Below, one piece after another: positions 27,569 through 35,215 of a stretch of DNA of 64,000 nt. The notes under the pieces are model-generated. The model searched no databases, was not told the origin of the DNA, and was given only the letters and a program-made list of their open reading frames with translations. The DNA is from Anaerobutyricum hallii (lineage in GTDB: Bacteria > Bacillota > Clostridia > Lachnospirales > Lachnospiraceae). Every line of letters starts with the position of its first letter. The stretch's first letter is position 1. The position numbers and the translations under genes are program-made. Location of the stretch: NCBI RefSeq assembly GCF_900209925.1, contig NZ_LT907978.1, positions 1,423,219 through 1,487,218 on the forward strand, given 5' to 3'.

Positions 27569-27668
27569 AGTATAGGTTTATAGCTGTAAAGATTGTTGCT
27601 GCAGGAAGAATAGGATAAGTATTTTAACTGTAACAGCTATCTTTATGGATATAAAGCTATACTTTTTT
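27569..27668 (+). terminator. Long nested terminator after topA
   Basis: AGTATAGGTTTAT (27569-27581) pairs with ATAAAGCTATACT (27650-27662) with one mismatch; inside, TAGCTGT pairs with ACAGCTA (around 27635). A T-run follows. The loop is unusually long for a plain terminator. The remaining 175 bases to codY are AT-rich with nothing else I can assign. Confidence 0.6.
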
Positions 27669-27844
27669 ATTTTCATATATCCGATTTATAGAATTAAATT
27701 ATTTTAATTGTACAAACTTCTAAATTAATTTAAAAAAGTACTAAAAATATTAGATAATACCGTTGAGATTGGCGGGAAGATATGTTAAACTTATCAAAGA
27801 TAAAGAATTGTCTGTTAATTTTGACAGTTAGGATGGAGGTATTT

Positions 27845-28615
27845 ATGAGTGTTCAATTGCTTGATAAGACAAGAAAAATAAATAAATTGTTGCACAATAA
27901 TAATTCGCATAAAGTAGTATTTAATGATATCTGTGAAGTCTTGAGTAATATTTTATTATCTAATGTGCTGGTAATCAGTAGAAAAGGTAAAGTACTTGGA
28001 ATCAAGAATCGTCAGGATATTGAAGTGATTGATGAGTTGATCAATAACGAAGTTGGCGGGTACGTTGATACACTTCTTAATGAGCGTTTATTAGGTGTAC
28101 TTTCTACAAAAGAGAATGTAAACCTCGAAACACTTGGTTTTGAACATACAGAAACAGATCGTTATCAGGCAATTATTACTCCGATTGATATTGCAGGAGA
28201 AAGATTGGGAACGGTATTTATGTACAGAAAAGAACATCATTATGAAATTGATGATATCATTCTTGTTGAATATGGGACAACTGTTGTCGGCCTTGAAATG
28301 ATGCGTTCTGTTAATGAGGAGAATGCAGAAGAAACCCGTAAGGTTTCCATTGTGAAGTCTGCCATCTCCACGTTATCATTTTCAGAGTTAGAAGCAATTC
28401 AACATATTTTTGATGAATTAGATGGATCGGAAGGGATTCTTGTTGCCAGCAAGATTGCTGACAGAGTGGGAATTACCAGATCTGTTATAGTGAATGCACT
28501 TCGAAAGTTTGAAAGCGCCGGTGTTATTGAGTCACGTTCTTCCGGTATGAAAGGAACTTATATTAAAGTGCTTAACGATGTGGTCTTTGACGAATTAAAG
28601 AAGATGAAACATTAA
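27845..28615 (+). CDS. codY: GTP-sensing global repressor CodY
   Basis: Global repressor that senses GTP and branched-chain amino acids. The ATG at 27845 is chosen for its GGATGGAGG site and the typical start MSVQLLDKTRKINKLL; it gives 256 residues, the usual length. The N-terminal GAF domain spans about 1-155; the winged helix-turn-helix near residue 200 reads ASKIADRVGITRSVIVNALR. The gene stands alone, not with xerC-hslVU as in Bacillus. I found no clear CodY box (AATTTTCWGAAAATT) in its leader. Confidence 0.97.
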   Translation: MSVQLLDKTRKINKLLHNNNSHKVVFNDICEVLSNILLSNVLVISRKGKVLGIKNRQDIEVIDELINNEVGGYVDTLLNERLLGVLSTKENVNLETLGFEHTETDRYQAIITPIDIAGERLGTVFMYRKEHHYEIDDIILVEYGTTVVGLEMMRSVNEENAEETRKVSIVKSAISTLSFSELEAIQHIFDELDGSEGILVASKIADRVGITRSVIVNALRKFESAGVIESRSSGMKGTYIKVLNDVVFDELKKMKH

Positions 28616-28658
28616 TTGCATTTTAAATAATGTTCGCATATACGATGGAGGATAAAGA

Positions 28659-30449
28659 ATGAGAGCGGATAATTATAAAATAACACAATATTCTGTCAGC
28701 AGTATCCTGGGATATGTCGAAAATTCTCAAATTGCTATTCCGGAAATACAAAGACCATTTGTATGGAAGGGAGAAGAAGTAAGAGCTTTGATTGATTCTT
28801 TATATGAGGGATATCCTATAGGATATTTGATCGTATGGCAGAATTCCCAGGTTCGTGTACGCAACTTTGGAAAAGGCGGAACAAAGAAAATACTGATTGA
28901 TGGACAGCAGAGAGTCACAGCTTTAATGGCGGCACTCCTTGGAAAAGAAGTGTTAGATGAGCAATATCAATCCCATCGGATCCGGATTGCATTTAATCCA
29001 TTAGCCGACAAAGGAGAAGAACGATTTGTCGTCTGTGATACGAAGCATGAAGAAGATAGCAGATGGATTCCTGATATTTCGATATTCTTTAGAAGAGATT
29101 TTTCTTTCCGACAGTTTGAAAAAGAATATAAAGAGGCGAATCCAGATGAAGATTTTACACCATTAGAAGAATCTGTAGATACATTAAAAGAAATTGTAAA
29201 ACATCAGGTTGGTGTAATTGAATTATCATTCCTTTTAGATATTGATGTTGTTTCAGAAATATTTATTCGTATTAATTTACAGGGAAAGCCTTTGAATCAG
29301 GAAGACTTCGTTATGTCTAAAATTTCTGTCAATGAACAGTATGGCGGTGATTACATAAGGAATTGCATTGACTATTTTTGCCATTTATTACGTGAACCAT
29401 CTTTTTATCAGGTGTTGCAGCAAAATGAGACAGAATTTTTTAATTCAGAATATGGAAAAGCACTGACCTGGTGCCAGAATGAAGAACAAAGTTTATATAT
29501 TCCATCCTACGCTGATGTTTTAAAAGTTGTACTAATTTCTTATTTGGGTAAGACAAGAATCGGTGATCTGGTACATCTTTTATCAGGAAGAGATGGAGAG
29601 AAAAAAATCTTTTCTAAAAAAGAAATTTCAAAAAAAGTTTCCGAAGAAGCTTTTGAAAAACTTGGTGCCGGAGTAAAAGCGTTTGTATGTGAAGAGAACT
29701 TTCAGGGATTCCAGAAAGCATTAAAAAAAGCGGGATATAGTTGTAGTCGTTTACTATATTCTCAATCCGTTTTAAATTATTGCTATGCGATGTACCTTCT
29801 GATGTACCGTCAGGGAATCGGAGAAAAAGAAAGAGAATCTCTTCTTTCAAAATGGATAACGATGGCGATGATTACCGGACATTATCAAAGTGGTGGGGAG
29901 AGTACCGTACAAAAAGATTATGCCAACGCACAGGAAGAAGGTTTTGCTTCCTACTTAGCACAGATTGAAGAACTAAAACTTACAGATGAATTTTATAACA
30001 ATATTTTACCGGAGAAGTTTACATCAACAACAGCACGTACAGCACCGTTTCTTGCGTATGTGGCTACACAGTGTGCAAGAGGCGTGCATTCTCTTTACAG
30101 CGATGTGACAATTGAAGAACTTTATAAAAATAAAACAGAATCTTATCAGATTCTTCCGAAAGCTTATCTGGCAAAATGCGGATATAAAACAAGGGAAATT
30201 TATGGACAGGTTGCCAATCTTACTTACATTTCTAAAGAAACAAAAGATATTATTAGGAAAAAGTCCCCTGTAGATTATAAAGTGGATCTGGAAAAAGCAA
30301 TCGGCATAGAGAAGATTTGTACATCATTAAAAGAAAATGGTCTCACAGAAACTATATTTACTGCCAATGAAACAGATGTAATACAGATCTTAGCCGATCG
30401 ACGCAGACAGATGGCATCAGAAATCAGAGATTTTTATAAAACATTATAA
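28659..30449 (+). CDS. DUF262 (GmrS-like) protein with degenerate DUF1524-like end
   Basis: 596-residue protein with an N-terminal DUF262/ParB-Srx-like domain: IPEIQRPFVWKGEEVRALIDS, GYPIGYLIVW and the signature IDGQQRVTAL near residue 80. The C-terminal third resembles the DUF1524/HNH region (QILPKAYL then EIYGQVANLTYISKETKD), but the histidines usual at HHIFPKAYL read Q-I-L-P, so the nuclease site looks lost. Full systems of this kind (GmrSD) are type IV restriction enzymes. It lies between codY and rpsB with no other defence gene. Role unknown; AGGAGG-like GGAGGA precedes the ATG. Confidence 0.75.
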   Translation: MRADNYKITQYSVSSILGYVENSQIAIPEIQRPFVWKGEEVRALIDSLYEGYPIGYLIVWQNSQVRVRNFGKGGTKKILIDGQQRVTALMAALLGKEVLDEQYQSHRIRIAFNPLADKGEERFVVCDTKHEEDSRWIPDISIFFRRDFSFRQFEKEYKEANPDEDFTPLEESVDTLKEIVKHQVGVIELSFLLDIDVVSEIFIRINLQGKPLNQEDFVMSKISVNEQYGGDYIRNCIDYFCHLLREPSFYQVLQQNETEFFNSEYGKALTWCQNEEQSLYIPSYADVLKVVLISYLGKTRIGDLVHLLSGRDGEKKIFSKKEISKKVSEEAFEKLGAGVKAFVCEENFQGFQKALKKAGYSCSRLLYSQSVLNYCYAMYLLMYRQGIGEKERESLLSKWITMAMITGHYQSGGESTVQKDYANAQEEGFASYLAQIEELKLTDEFYNNILPEKFTSTTARTAPFLAYVATQCARGVHSLYSDVTIEELYKNKTESYQILPKAYLAKCGYKTREIYGQVANLTYISKETKDIIRKKSPVDYKVDLEKAIGIEKICTSLKENGLTETIFTANETDVIQILADRRRQMASEIRDFYKTL

Positions 30450-30456
30450 TTTTTTC

Positions 30457-30485
30457 TTGCAAAACCTTATAATATATGATATACT
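30457..30485 (+). promoter_or_regulatory. Promoter for rpsB
   Basis: TTGCAA (30457-30462), 17 bases, TATACT (30480-30485). The ~110-base leader has short GC-rich stems and could be an S2 autoregulatory leader; not recognised with certainty. Confidence 0.65.
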
Positions 30486-30602
30486 TCGTTCGGTAAATTA
30501 AGTAAAAAACACGTTGCCGGATTCTGTCGGTCGAAGTGCCTGTAAGAAAGGTGGCTGAGGAATAAGAAAGCAGCGGAAGAACAAACAAAAAGGAGATTTG
30601 AC

Positions 30603-31334
30603 ATGAGTGTAATTTCAATGAAACAGTTACTCGAAGCAGGTGTTCATTTTGGACATCAGACAAGAAGATGGAACCCTAAAATGGCTCCTTACATCTACAC
30701 AGAGCGTAATGGCATCTACATTATCGACTTACAGAAGTCTGTAGGTAAGGTTGACGAAGCGTACAACGCTATTAGAGACTGTGTTGCTAACGGTGGAAAG
30801 ATTCTTTTCGTTGGTACTAAAAAACAGGCTCAGGATTCTATCAAGAACGAAGCTGAGAGATGTGGAATGTACTATGTAAACCAGAGATGGTTAGGTGGTA
30901 TGCTCACAAACTTCAAAACAATTCAGAGCCGTATTGCCCAGTTAAAGAAAATCGAAGCTATGGAGGCAGACGGAACATTTGATGTACTTCCTAAGAAAGA
31001 AGTAATTAACCTGAAGAAACAGCAGGAAAAATTAGAGAAGAACTTAGGTGGTATTAAAGAGATGCAGGATATTCCTGATATGATCTTTGTTGTAGATCCT
31101 AGAAAAGAAAGAATCTGTATTCAGGAAGCAGAAACTCTTGGTATTCCTTTAGTTGGTATCTGCGATACAAACTGTGATCCTGAAGAATTAGATTACGTAA
31201 TTCCAGGTAACGATGATGCTATTCGTGCAGTTAAATTAATCGTTTCCAAGATGGCAGATGCTGTAATCGAAGGAAATCAGGGACAGGATGCAGAAGTAGC
31301 AGAGGAAGAAGCTGCTGAAGAAGCAGAAGCTTAA
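30603..31334 (+). CDS. rpsB: 30S ribosomal protein S2
   Basis: 243 residues, starting [20 protein letters not shown], the standard S2 start, with [12 protein letters not shown] and [20 protein letters not shown]. The end is an acidic alanine/glutamate tail ([14 protein letters not shown]). AAAGGAG precedes the ATG. tsf follows, the conserved rpsB-tsf order, but with a hairpin between them. Confidence 0.98.
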   Translation: MSVISMKQLLEAGVHFGHQTRRWNPKMAPYIYTERNGIYIIDLQKSVGKVDEAYNAIRDCVANGGKILFVGTKKQAQDSIKNEAERCGMYYVNQRWLGGMLTNFKTIQSRIAQLKKIEAMEADGTFDVLPKKEVINLKKQQEKLEKNLGGIKEMQDIPDMIFVVDPRKERICIQEAETLGIPLVGICDTNCDPEELDYVIPGNDDAIRAVKLIVSKMADAVIEGNQGQDAEVAEEEAAEEAEA

Positions 31335-31349
31335 TTCTGTTTGCAATAT

Positions 31350-31389
31350 TGCCTCAGCCTGCACCGTTAGTACAGGCCGGGGCATTTTT
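31350..31389 (+). terminator. Hairpin/attenuator between rpsB and tsf
   Basis: TGCCTC pairs with GGGGCA and CCTG with CAGG around a nine-base loop, followed by five T. It probably lowers tsf expression relative to rpsB by partial termination. Confidence 0.7.
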
Positions 31390-31439
31390 GTGCAAAATCT
31401 ATATGACCACATAAAAGAGATGAATTTGGAGGAATCGAA

Positions 31440-32375
31440 ATGGCTATTACAGCAAAACAGGTAAAAGAGTTACGTGAGATGACAGGTGCCGGAATGATGG
31501 ATTGTAAGAAAGCTCTTACAGCTACAGAAGGCGATTTTGATAAAGCAATTGAATTTTTAAGAGAAAAAGGTCTTGCAACTGCTGAAAAGAAAGCAGGACG
31601 TGTTGCAGCAGAAGGTCTTGTTAAAGTTATCGTATCTGATGACAAGAAGAAAGCTGTTGCAGTAGAAGTTAATGCTGAAACAGACTTCGTTGCAAAGAAC
31701 GAAAAGTTCCAGGCTTATGTTGCACAGGTTGCAGAACAGGCAATGGAAACAGAAACAACAGATATCGATGCTTTCTTAGCTGAAACATGGAAATTCGATG
31801 AGACTAAGACTGTAAACGAAGCATTAGCAGGACAGATCGCTATCATCGGAGAGAACATGAACATCCGTAGATTCCAGCAGGTAAAAGAAGATGCAGGATT
31901 TGTAGCTTCTTATACACATATGGGTGGAAAGATTGGTGTTTTAGTAGACGTTGTAACAGATGTTGTAAACGATGCAATCGAAGAGATGGCTAAAAACGTA
32001 TGTATGCAGGTTGCAGCTTTAAATCCTAAGTATACAGATCGTTCTGAAGTTGATCAGGATTATCTTGCAAAAGAAGAAGAAATCCTTACAGCAGCAGCTA
32101 AGAATGAAAAACCAGATGCTAACGATAAGATTATCACAGGTATGGTTAAAGGACGTCTTAACAAAGAATTAAAAGAAATCTGCTTAATGGATCAGGTATA
32201 CGTAAAAGCTGAAGACGGAAAACAGTCTGTATCCAAATATGTTGAGGAAGTAGCTAAGGCTAACAATGCTAAAATTGCTATCAAAGGTTTCGTTCGTATG
32301 GAAACTGGAGAAGGAATCGAAAAGAAAGAAGAGGACTTCGCAGCTGAAGTGGCAGCTCAGATGGCTGGTAAATAA
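31440..32375 (+). CDS. tsf: Translation elongation factor Ts
   Basis: Nucleotide-exchange factor for EF-Tu, 311 residues. N-terminal UBA-like MAITAKQVKELREMTGAGMM and DCKKAL, the first core motif VEVNAETDFVAKNEKF, and the second core and C-terminal helix. TTTGGAGGAATCGAA precedes the ATG. Confidence 0.98.
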   Translation: MAITAKQVKELREMTGAGMMDCKKALTATEGDFDKAIEFLREKGLATAEKKAGRVAAEGLVKVIVSDDKKKAVAVEVNAETDFVAKNEKFQAYVAQVAEQAMETETTDIDAFLAETWKFDETKTVNEALAGQIAIIGENMNIRRFQQVKEDAGFVASYTHMGGKIGVLVDVVTDVVNDAIEEMAKNVCMQVAALNPKYTDRSEVDQDYLAKEEEILTAAAKNEKPDANDKIITGMVKGRLNKELKEICLMDQVYVKAEDGKQSVSKYVEEVAKANNAKIAIKGFVRMETGEGIEKKEEDFAAEVAAQMAGK

Positions 32376-32416
32376 TTCCTTAAAATATTAATATTATAAA
32401 TTAAACCAGAATATAC

Positions 32417-32482
32417 AAAGGCTCTGAAAGCTTCATAAACACTATATTTTCTAGTGATTATGAGGTTTTCGGAGCCTTTTCC
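32417..32482 (+). terminator. Terminator of tsf (copy A of a duplicated segment)
   Basis: AAGGCTCTGAAAGCTTCATAA pairs with TTATGAGGTTTTCGGAGCCTT, followed by TTTT. A diverged copy lies at 33779-33865. Confidence 0.88.
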
Positions 32483-32537
32483 TATGGAAAAAGGAAATGA
32501 CGAAAGTAAAAATGAAAAAATGACTATTGAAATTCAG

Positions 32538-32566
32538 TTGACATATTCGTGGTGGTAAGTTAATAT
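32538..32566 (+). promoter_or_regulatory. Promoter of the structured RNA
   Basis: TTGACA (32538-32543), 17 bases, TAATAT (32561-32566). Confidence 0.65.
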
Positions 32567-32573
32567 AATAGTA

Positions 32574-32745
32574 ACAACAGGCAACATGAGTGTCTGTCAA
32601 GCGTTGAAGTAAGGTGTTGTGCCAGAGGGCAGTGCCTTACCAGCTTTATAAGGGTTTAGCATTTACCACAATCTGGCTAGGGAGCAAAAGCTCCCAAAAG
32701 AAAATGCTGAGAGGCTCTGCCAAGTGCAGGGCCTTTCTTAATTTT
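32574..32745 (+). ncRNA. Putative structured small RNA, unidentified
   Basis: A ~170-base transcript is predicted between a good promoter and a rho-independent terminator. Hairpins seen in order: ACAGGCA (32577-32583)/TGTCTGT (32591-32597); GTAAGG (32609-32614)/CCTTAC (32635-32640) with inner GCC/GGC; AGCATTT (32658-32664)/AAATGCT (32702-32708) enclosing GGGAGC/GCTCCC (32680-32695); and the terminator GGCTCTGC (32713-32720)/GCAGGGCC (32726-32733) followed by a T-rich tail. I do not recognise it as 6S, SRP, tmRNA, T-box or any riboswitch class. It ends about 35 bases before the next ORF, so it could also be a leader of that gene. Confidence 0.55.
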
Positions 32746-32778
32746 ATTATGAAATAAAGGGAGTTGCGGAAAATATAG

Positions 32779-33360
32779 ATGAGAACAGTTGTTGATTGTG
32801 TATCATCATTTATTCCTCTCTTATCAACAGAGTATGAAATTGTTCTGGGAAGAAAAAATGTTGCGGTTAAACTTATAATAACGTTTGATAAGAAGGACTG
32901 TTTTCATTTGATGGGATTACAATATCTTACGGATAGACCAGAGTTAAGACGTGATAGAGGAAAAATATTTGATGAAATTCAGAACGGTATTATAAAAAGG
33001 GAAAATATAGAGTCTTCGGATTTCTATCATAAAATACAAGACAGAGTGCATTTTCTTCCGCTGCTTGAGAAAATGCTTGATAGTAATGATACGGTTTTTA
33101 AGTATAATAAAAAGGCGAATGTCTATTCTATGATAAAAGCGGATTATCTGATGAAAAATCATATGGAAGGAAAAAATTTATTTTTGTTTTTATCTAATGC
33201 AAGAGATGACAGTTATTTTTGTCGTTCTTTTTTCCCAGAGGAGAAAATGGATTATACAAAGAATCAAGCTTCATGGACTCTCTTATATAAGAAAAAAAGA
33301 AATCTTATTGATGGGTCAGAACATATATTATACGACAGATTGAAAAAAGATGTAAAATAG
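32779..33360 (+). CDS. PBECR4-like putative nuclease/toxin-type protein
   Basis: 193-residue protein without signal or membrane segment. The stretch from IVLGRKNVAVKL through FHLMGLQYLTDRPELRRDR resembles, from memory, the PBECR4 domain (a member of the barnase/EndoU/colicin/RelE-like nuclease group) found in mobile elements. The later part has polar and basic residues (KKKRNLIDGSEHILYDRL). An in-frame TAG ends at 32778, so translation starts at or after 32779; the only ribosome-site candidate AAAGGGAG lies 16 bases upstream, so expression may be weak. The nuclease assignment is tentative. Confidence 0.5.
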   Translation: MRTVVDCVSSFIPLLSTEYEIVLGRKNVAVKLIITFDKKDCFHLMGLQYLTDRPELRRDRGKIFDEIQNGIIKRENIESSDFYHKIQDRVHFLPLLEKMLDSNDTVFKYNKKANVYSMIKADYLMKNHMEGKNLFLFLSNARDDSYFCRSFFPEEKMDYTKNQASWTLLYKKKRNLIDGSEHILYDRLKKDVK

Positions 33361-33427
33361 CAAGGGGCTGTCCTGAAAACATAGTTTAGCATCGATTGGA
33401 GTGGAACGTAGAGTCGTAATCCCCATC

Positions 33428-33481
33428 AAGTTGCAAGGCGGACAAAATCCAGGAGGATTTTTGTCTGACATTGCGAAACTT
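33428..33481 (+). repeat. Imperfect palindrome within a repeat-like element
   Basis: The stem joins AAGT, GCAA and GACAAAATCC to GGATTTTTGTC, TTGC and ACTT around loop AGGA. Just upstream, GGGGCTGTCCTGAAAAC (33364-33380) looks like the terminal repeat of an insertion sequence. No transposase is present. Confidence 0.5.
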
Positions 33482-33606
33482 GTTCTAAGAATGTTTGCTC
33501 CTATATATAAGCCGATTTTAAGAAAAAAAGAAAGTAATAGTATATATCTGTGATTTTTTTGAAAAAGGCAGTTGATGATTTAATTCTTATGTGCTAATTT
33601 AATCAT

Positions 33607-33695
33607 AGACCGTAGGAAGGCATGGGTAATGCCCGAATCCAAATATTCCATTGGCGGGTAGGCAGCTAAGAAGAAATAGCTGCCTATTTTACTAT
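33607..33695 (+). ncRNA. Possible small RNA or leader ending in a terminator
   Basis: A weak promoter (TTGATG, 17 bases, TAATTT, ~33573-33601) precedes GGCAT/ATGCC (~33619-33633) and a strong hairpin TAGGCAGCTA/TAGCTGCCTA followed by TTTTACT (~33658-33692). I could not match it to a known riboswitch. The rest of the 391-base gap (33361-33752) holds the palindromic element and no gene. Confidence 0.4.
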
Positions 33696-33752
33696 GTGAG
33701 CGGAAATGCTGTAAAGGAACAGAAACTTCCTGACGCACGCTAAAAAATAGGA

Positions 33753-34265
33753 ATGTTTGTTATATACAGAATATGTGGAGGCTCCGAAAGTTTTATAATT
33801 ACTTTATTTTCTAGTTGTTATGAAAGTTTCGGAGTCTTTTTCTATGGAAAAATAAAATGGCGAAATATTTTGAACAATCTGAAAATACAATTTTTCATTG
33901 GATTTATTGTTGCGATGACAGGAATTGTTTTGATCAGCTTCAATGGGCAGAACTTAGAGTTAAATCCTAAAATCATTGAATCTTCTATGTTGACGATTTA
34001 TAAGACATCTGAATTGTATCAAGAGATTCAAAAGGGAAACTGGAAAGAAGAAAGTGAAATAGAAAAACTTATTGAATTAAAGACACTTGTTGAAAATCTT
34101 ACAATAAACACAAGAATTGTGACTGATGGTGCATCCAATCTAATACAGGTTCGGGGCAATCTGCCAGCCGACAAGAAAAAATTGATTAAGCATTTGGAAT
34201 ACCAGATTTCCAATGCCGATGAAGCGTCTTTAAGAGAATATCGTGTGAATCTGCGACATTTGTAA
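33753..34265 (+). pseudogene. Chimeric remnant: EamA transporter piece joined to a radical-SAM protein end
   Basis: The open frame is 170 codons but its first ~45 codons run through a copy of the tsf terminator and have no ribosome site. The segment QFFIGFIVAMTGIVLISFNG is typical of one helix of EamA/DMT transporters. It passes directly into a soluble part, MLTIYKTSELYQEIQKGNW, KLIELKTLVENL, DGASNLIQVRGNLPADKK and NADEASLREYRVNLRHL, which resembles the C-terminus of anaerobic radical-SAM proteins of the HemN-like type. A transporter helix joined to a catalytic-domain tail lacking the CxxxCxxC core is best explained as deletion fusion of two dead genes. Confidence 0.6.
33779..33865 (+). repeat. 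Copy B of the tsf terminator segment
   Basis: This stretch aligns without gaps to 32419-32505 at roughly three quarters identity by eye, including the hairpin (GGCTCCGAAA...TTTCGGAGTC) and the downstream CTATGGAAAAA. Direct orientation, 1360 bases apart. Confidence 0.7.
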
Positions 34266-34295
34266 AATCGAAAGGATTTTTATACTGCCTGCAAA

Positions 34296-34436
34296 ATGCA
34301 ATACTTATATGGAAAGGTGGATACACATGTTTTGGATGATATAAAATCCAAGGAAGCAGAGAAAGTGGGAGAGTTTTTGCAGAATAAGAACAATGATGCT
34401 AAAATTGAGTACAGTGGGTTGCTTGGAATTATGTAG
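34296..34436 (+). pseudogene. Short gene remnant of unknown family
   Basis: A 46-codon frame (MQYLYGKVDTHVLDDI, KEAEKVGEFLQNKNND) with coding-like composition and no ribosome site. It looks like the tail of a lost gene; family not recognised. Confidence 0.35.
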
Positions 34437-34531
34437 CTGAATAAATATACTCAGAAAAATTGAGTAATTTATTAAGAAAATAAAGAAGTGGCGGTTTATA
34501 AAAAGAGATAATATAAGCAAAAAGAAAAGTC

Positions 34532-34560
34532 TTGACAAATAAACGACCGTTTACTATTAT
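34532..34560 (+). promoter_or_regulatory. Promoter overlapping a TetR-type operator
   Basis: TTGACA (34532-34537), 17 bases, TATTAT (34555-34560). The 17-base spacer is exactly the left arm of the operator palindrome. Confidence 0.85.
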
Positions 34561-34583
34561 ATAAATGTAAACGGTCGTTTATT
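34538..34583. promoter_or_regulatory. Perfect 17-bp inverted repeat operator
   Basis: AATAAACGACCGTTTAC (34538-34554) and its exact reverse complement GTAAACGGTCGTTTATT (34567-34583) flank the -10 region. Each arm contains AAACGRCCGTTT-like symmetry as in TetR-family operators, so two dimers could bind and block the promoter. Confidence 0.85.
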
Positions 34584-34601
34584 TATTTAGAGGAAATGTG
34601 C

Positions 34602-34631
34602 ATGGGTAATAGGAAAGAGGAAATATTATAA
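34602..34631 (+). pseudogene. Nine-codon stub of a TetR-family regulator
   Basis: AGAGGAAA (34589-34596) is followed by an ATG reading MGNRKEEIL and then TAA. This is the usual beginning of a TetR repressor (…RKEEILEAALELF…), at the place expected for a repressor controlled by its own upstream operator. The rest of the gene is absent. Confidence 0.55.
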
Positions 34632-34651
34632 TAAGAGAGGACATAAAAGAA

Positions 34652-35215
34652 ATGGAAAAAAGTAATATTATGATTCGTTTAGAGAAAAAGGAAGAGTATC
34701 AGAAAGTAGAAAATCTAGTAAGAGAAAGTTTTTGGAATGTGTATCGTCCAGGATGCCTTGAGCATTATGTATTGCATCAGCTCCGAAATGATCCGGCATT
34801 TGTTCCAGAACTGGATTTTGTGATGTTTCTTAATGAAAATGGTGAAGAGGGTAAGCTAATCGGTCAGAATATGTTTATGAGAACAACTATTAAATCAGAT
34901 GATGGAAGAAATATTCCAATTATGACGATGGGACCGATTTGCATTACTCCAGAATTAAAACGACAGGGGTATGGAAAAGCATTACTTGATTATTCATTGG
35001 ATAAGGCAGCGAAACTTGGCTGTGGTGCAGTCTGCTTTGAGGGAAACATTGATTTTTATGGAAAAAGTGGATTCAGACCGGCAAGCGAATTTAACATTCG
35101 TTATCATGGACTGGAAGAAGGGGAGGATGCATCTTTCTTTCTGTGCAAAGAGCTGATTCCTGGATATTTAAACGGTATTACAGGAGAGTATGCGACACCA
35201 GAGGATATTTTGTAG
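34652..35215 (+). CDS. GNAT-family N-acetyltransferase, C-terminally frameshifted
   Basis: 187-residue GNAT protein. The acetyl-CoA-binding motif is MGPICITPELKRQGYGKALL near residue 92 (Q/RxxGxG/A), followed by CFEGNIDFYGKSGFRPA. Similar proteins act on small molecules; the substrate is unknown. An AGGA lies ten bases before the ATG. The frame stops at TAG 35213, but the adjacent frame continues with GYFVDEKKAEEFDKLFPYKE to a stop at 35292, the normal end of this family, so about 26 residues are lost through a one-base deletion near 35203. Confidence 0.8.
   Translation: MEKSNIMIRLEKKEEYQKVENLVRESFWNVYRPGCLEHYVLHQLRNDPAFVPELDFVMFLNENGEEGKLIGQNMFMRTTIKSDDGRNIPIMTMGPICITPELKRQGYGKALLDYSLDKAAKLGCGAVCFEGNIDFYGKSGFRPASEFNIRYHGLEEGEDASFFLCKELIPGYLNGITGEYATPEDIL

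Noticed and set aside
32574-32745. 6S RNA or tmRNA
   Set aside because: The structure is a row of separate hairpins rather than one long bulged stem, and there is no tRNA-like end or tag frame.
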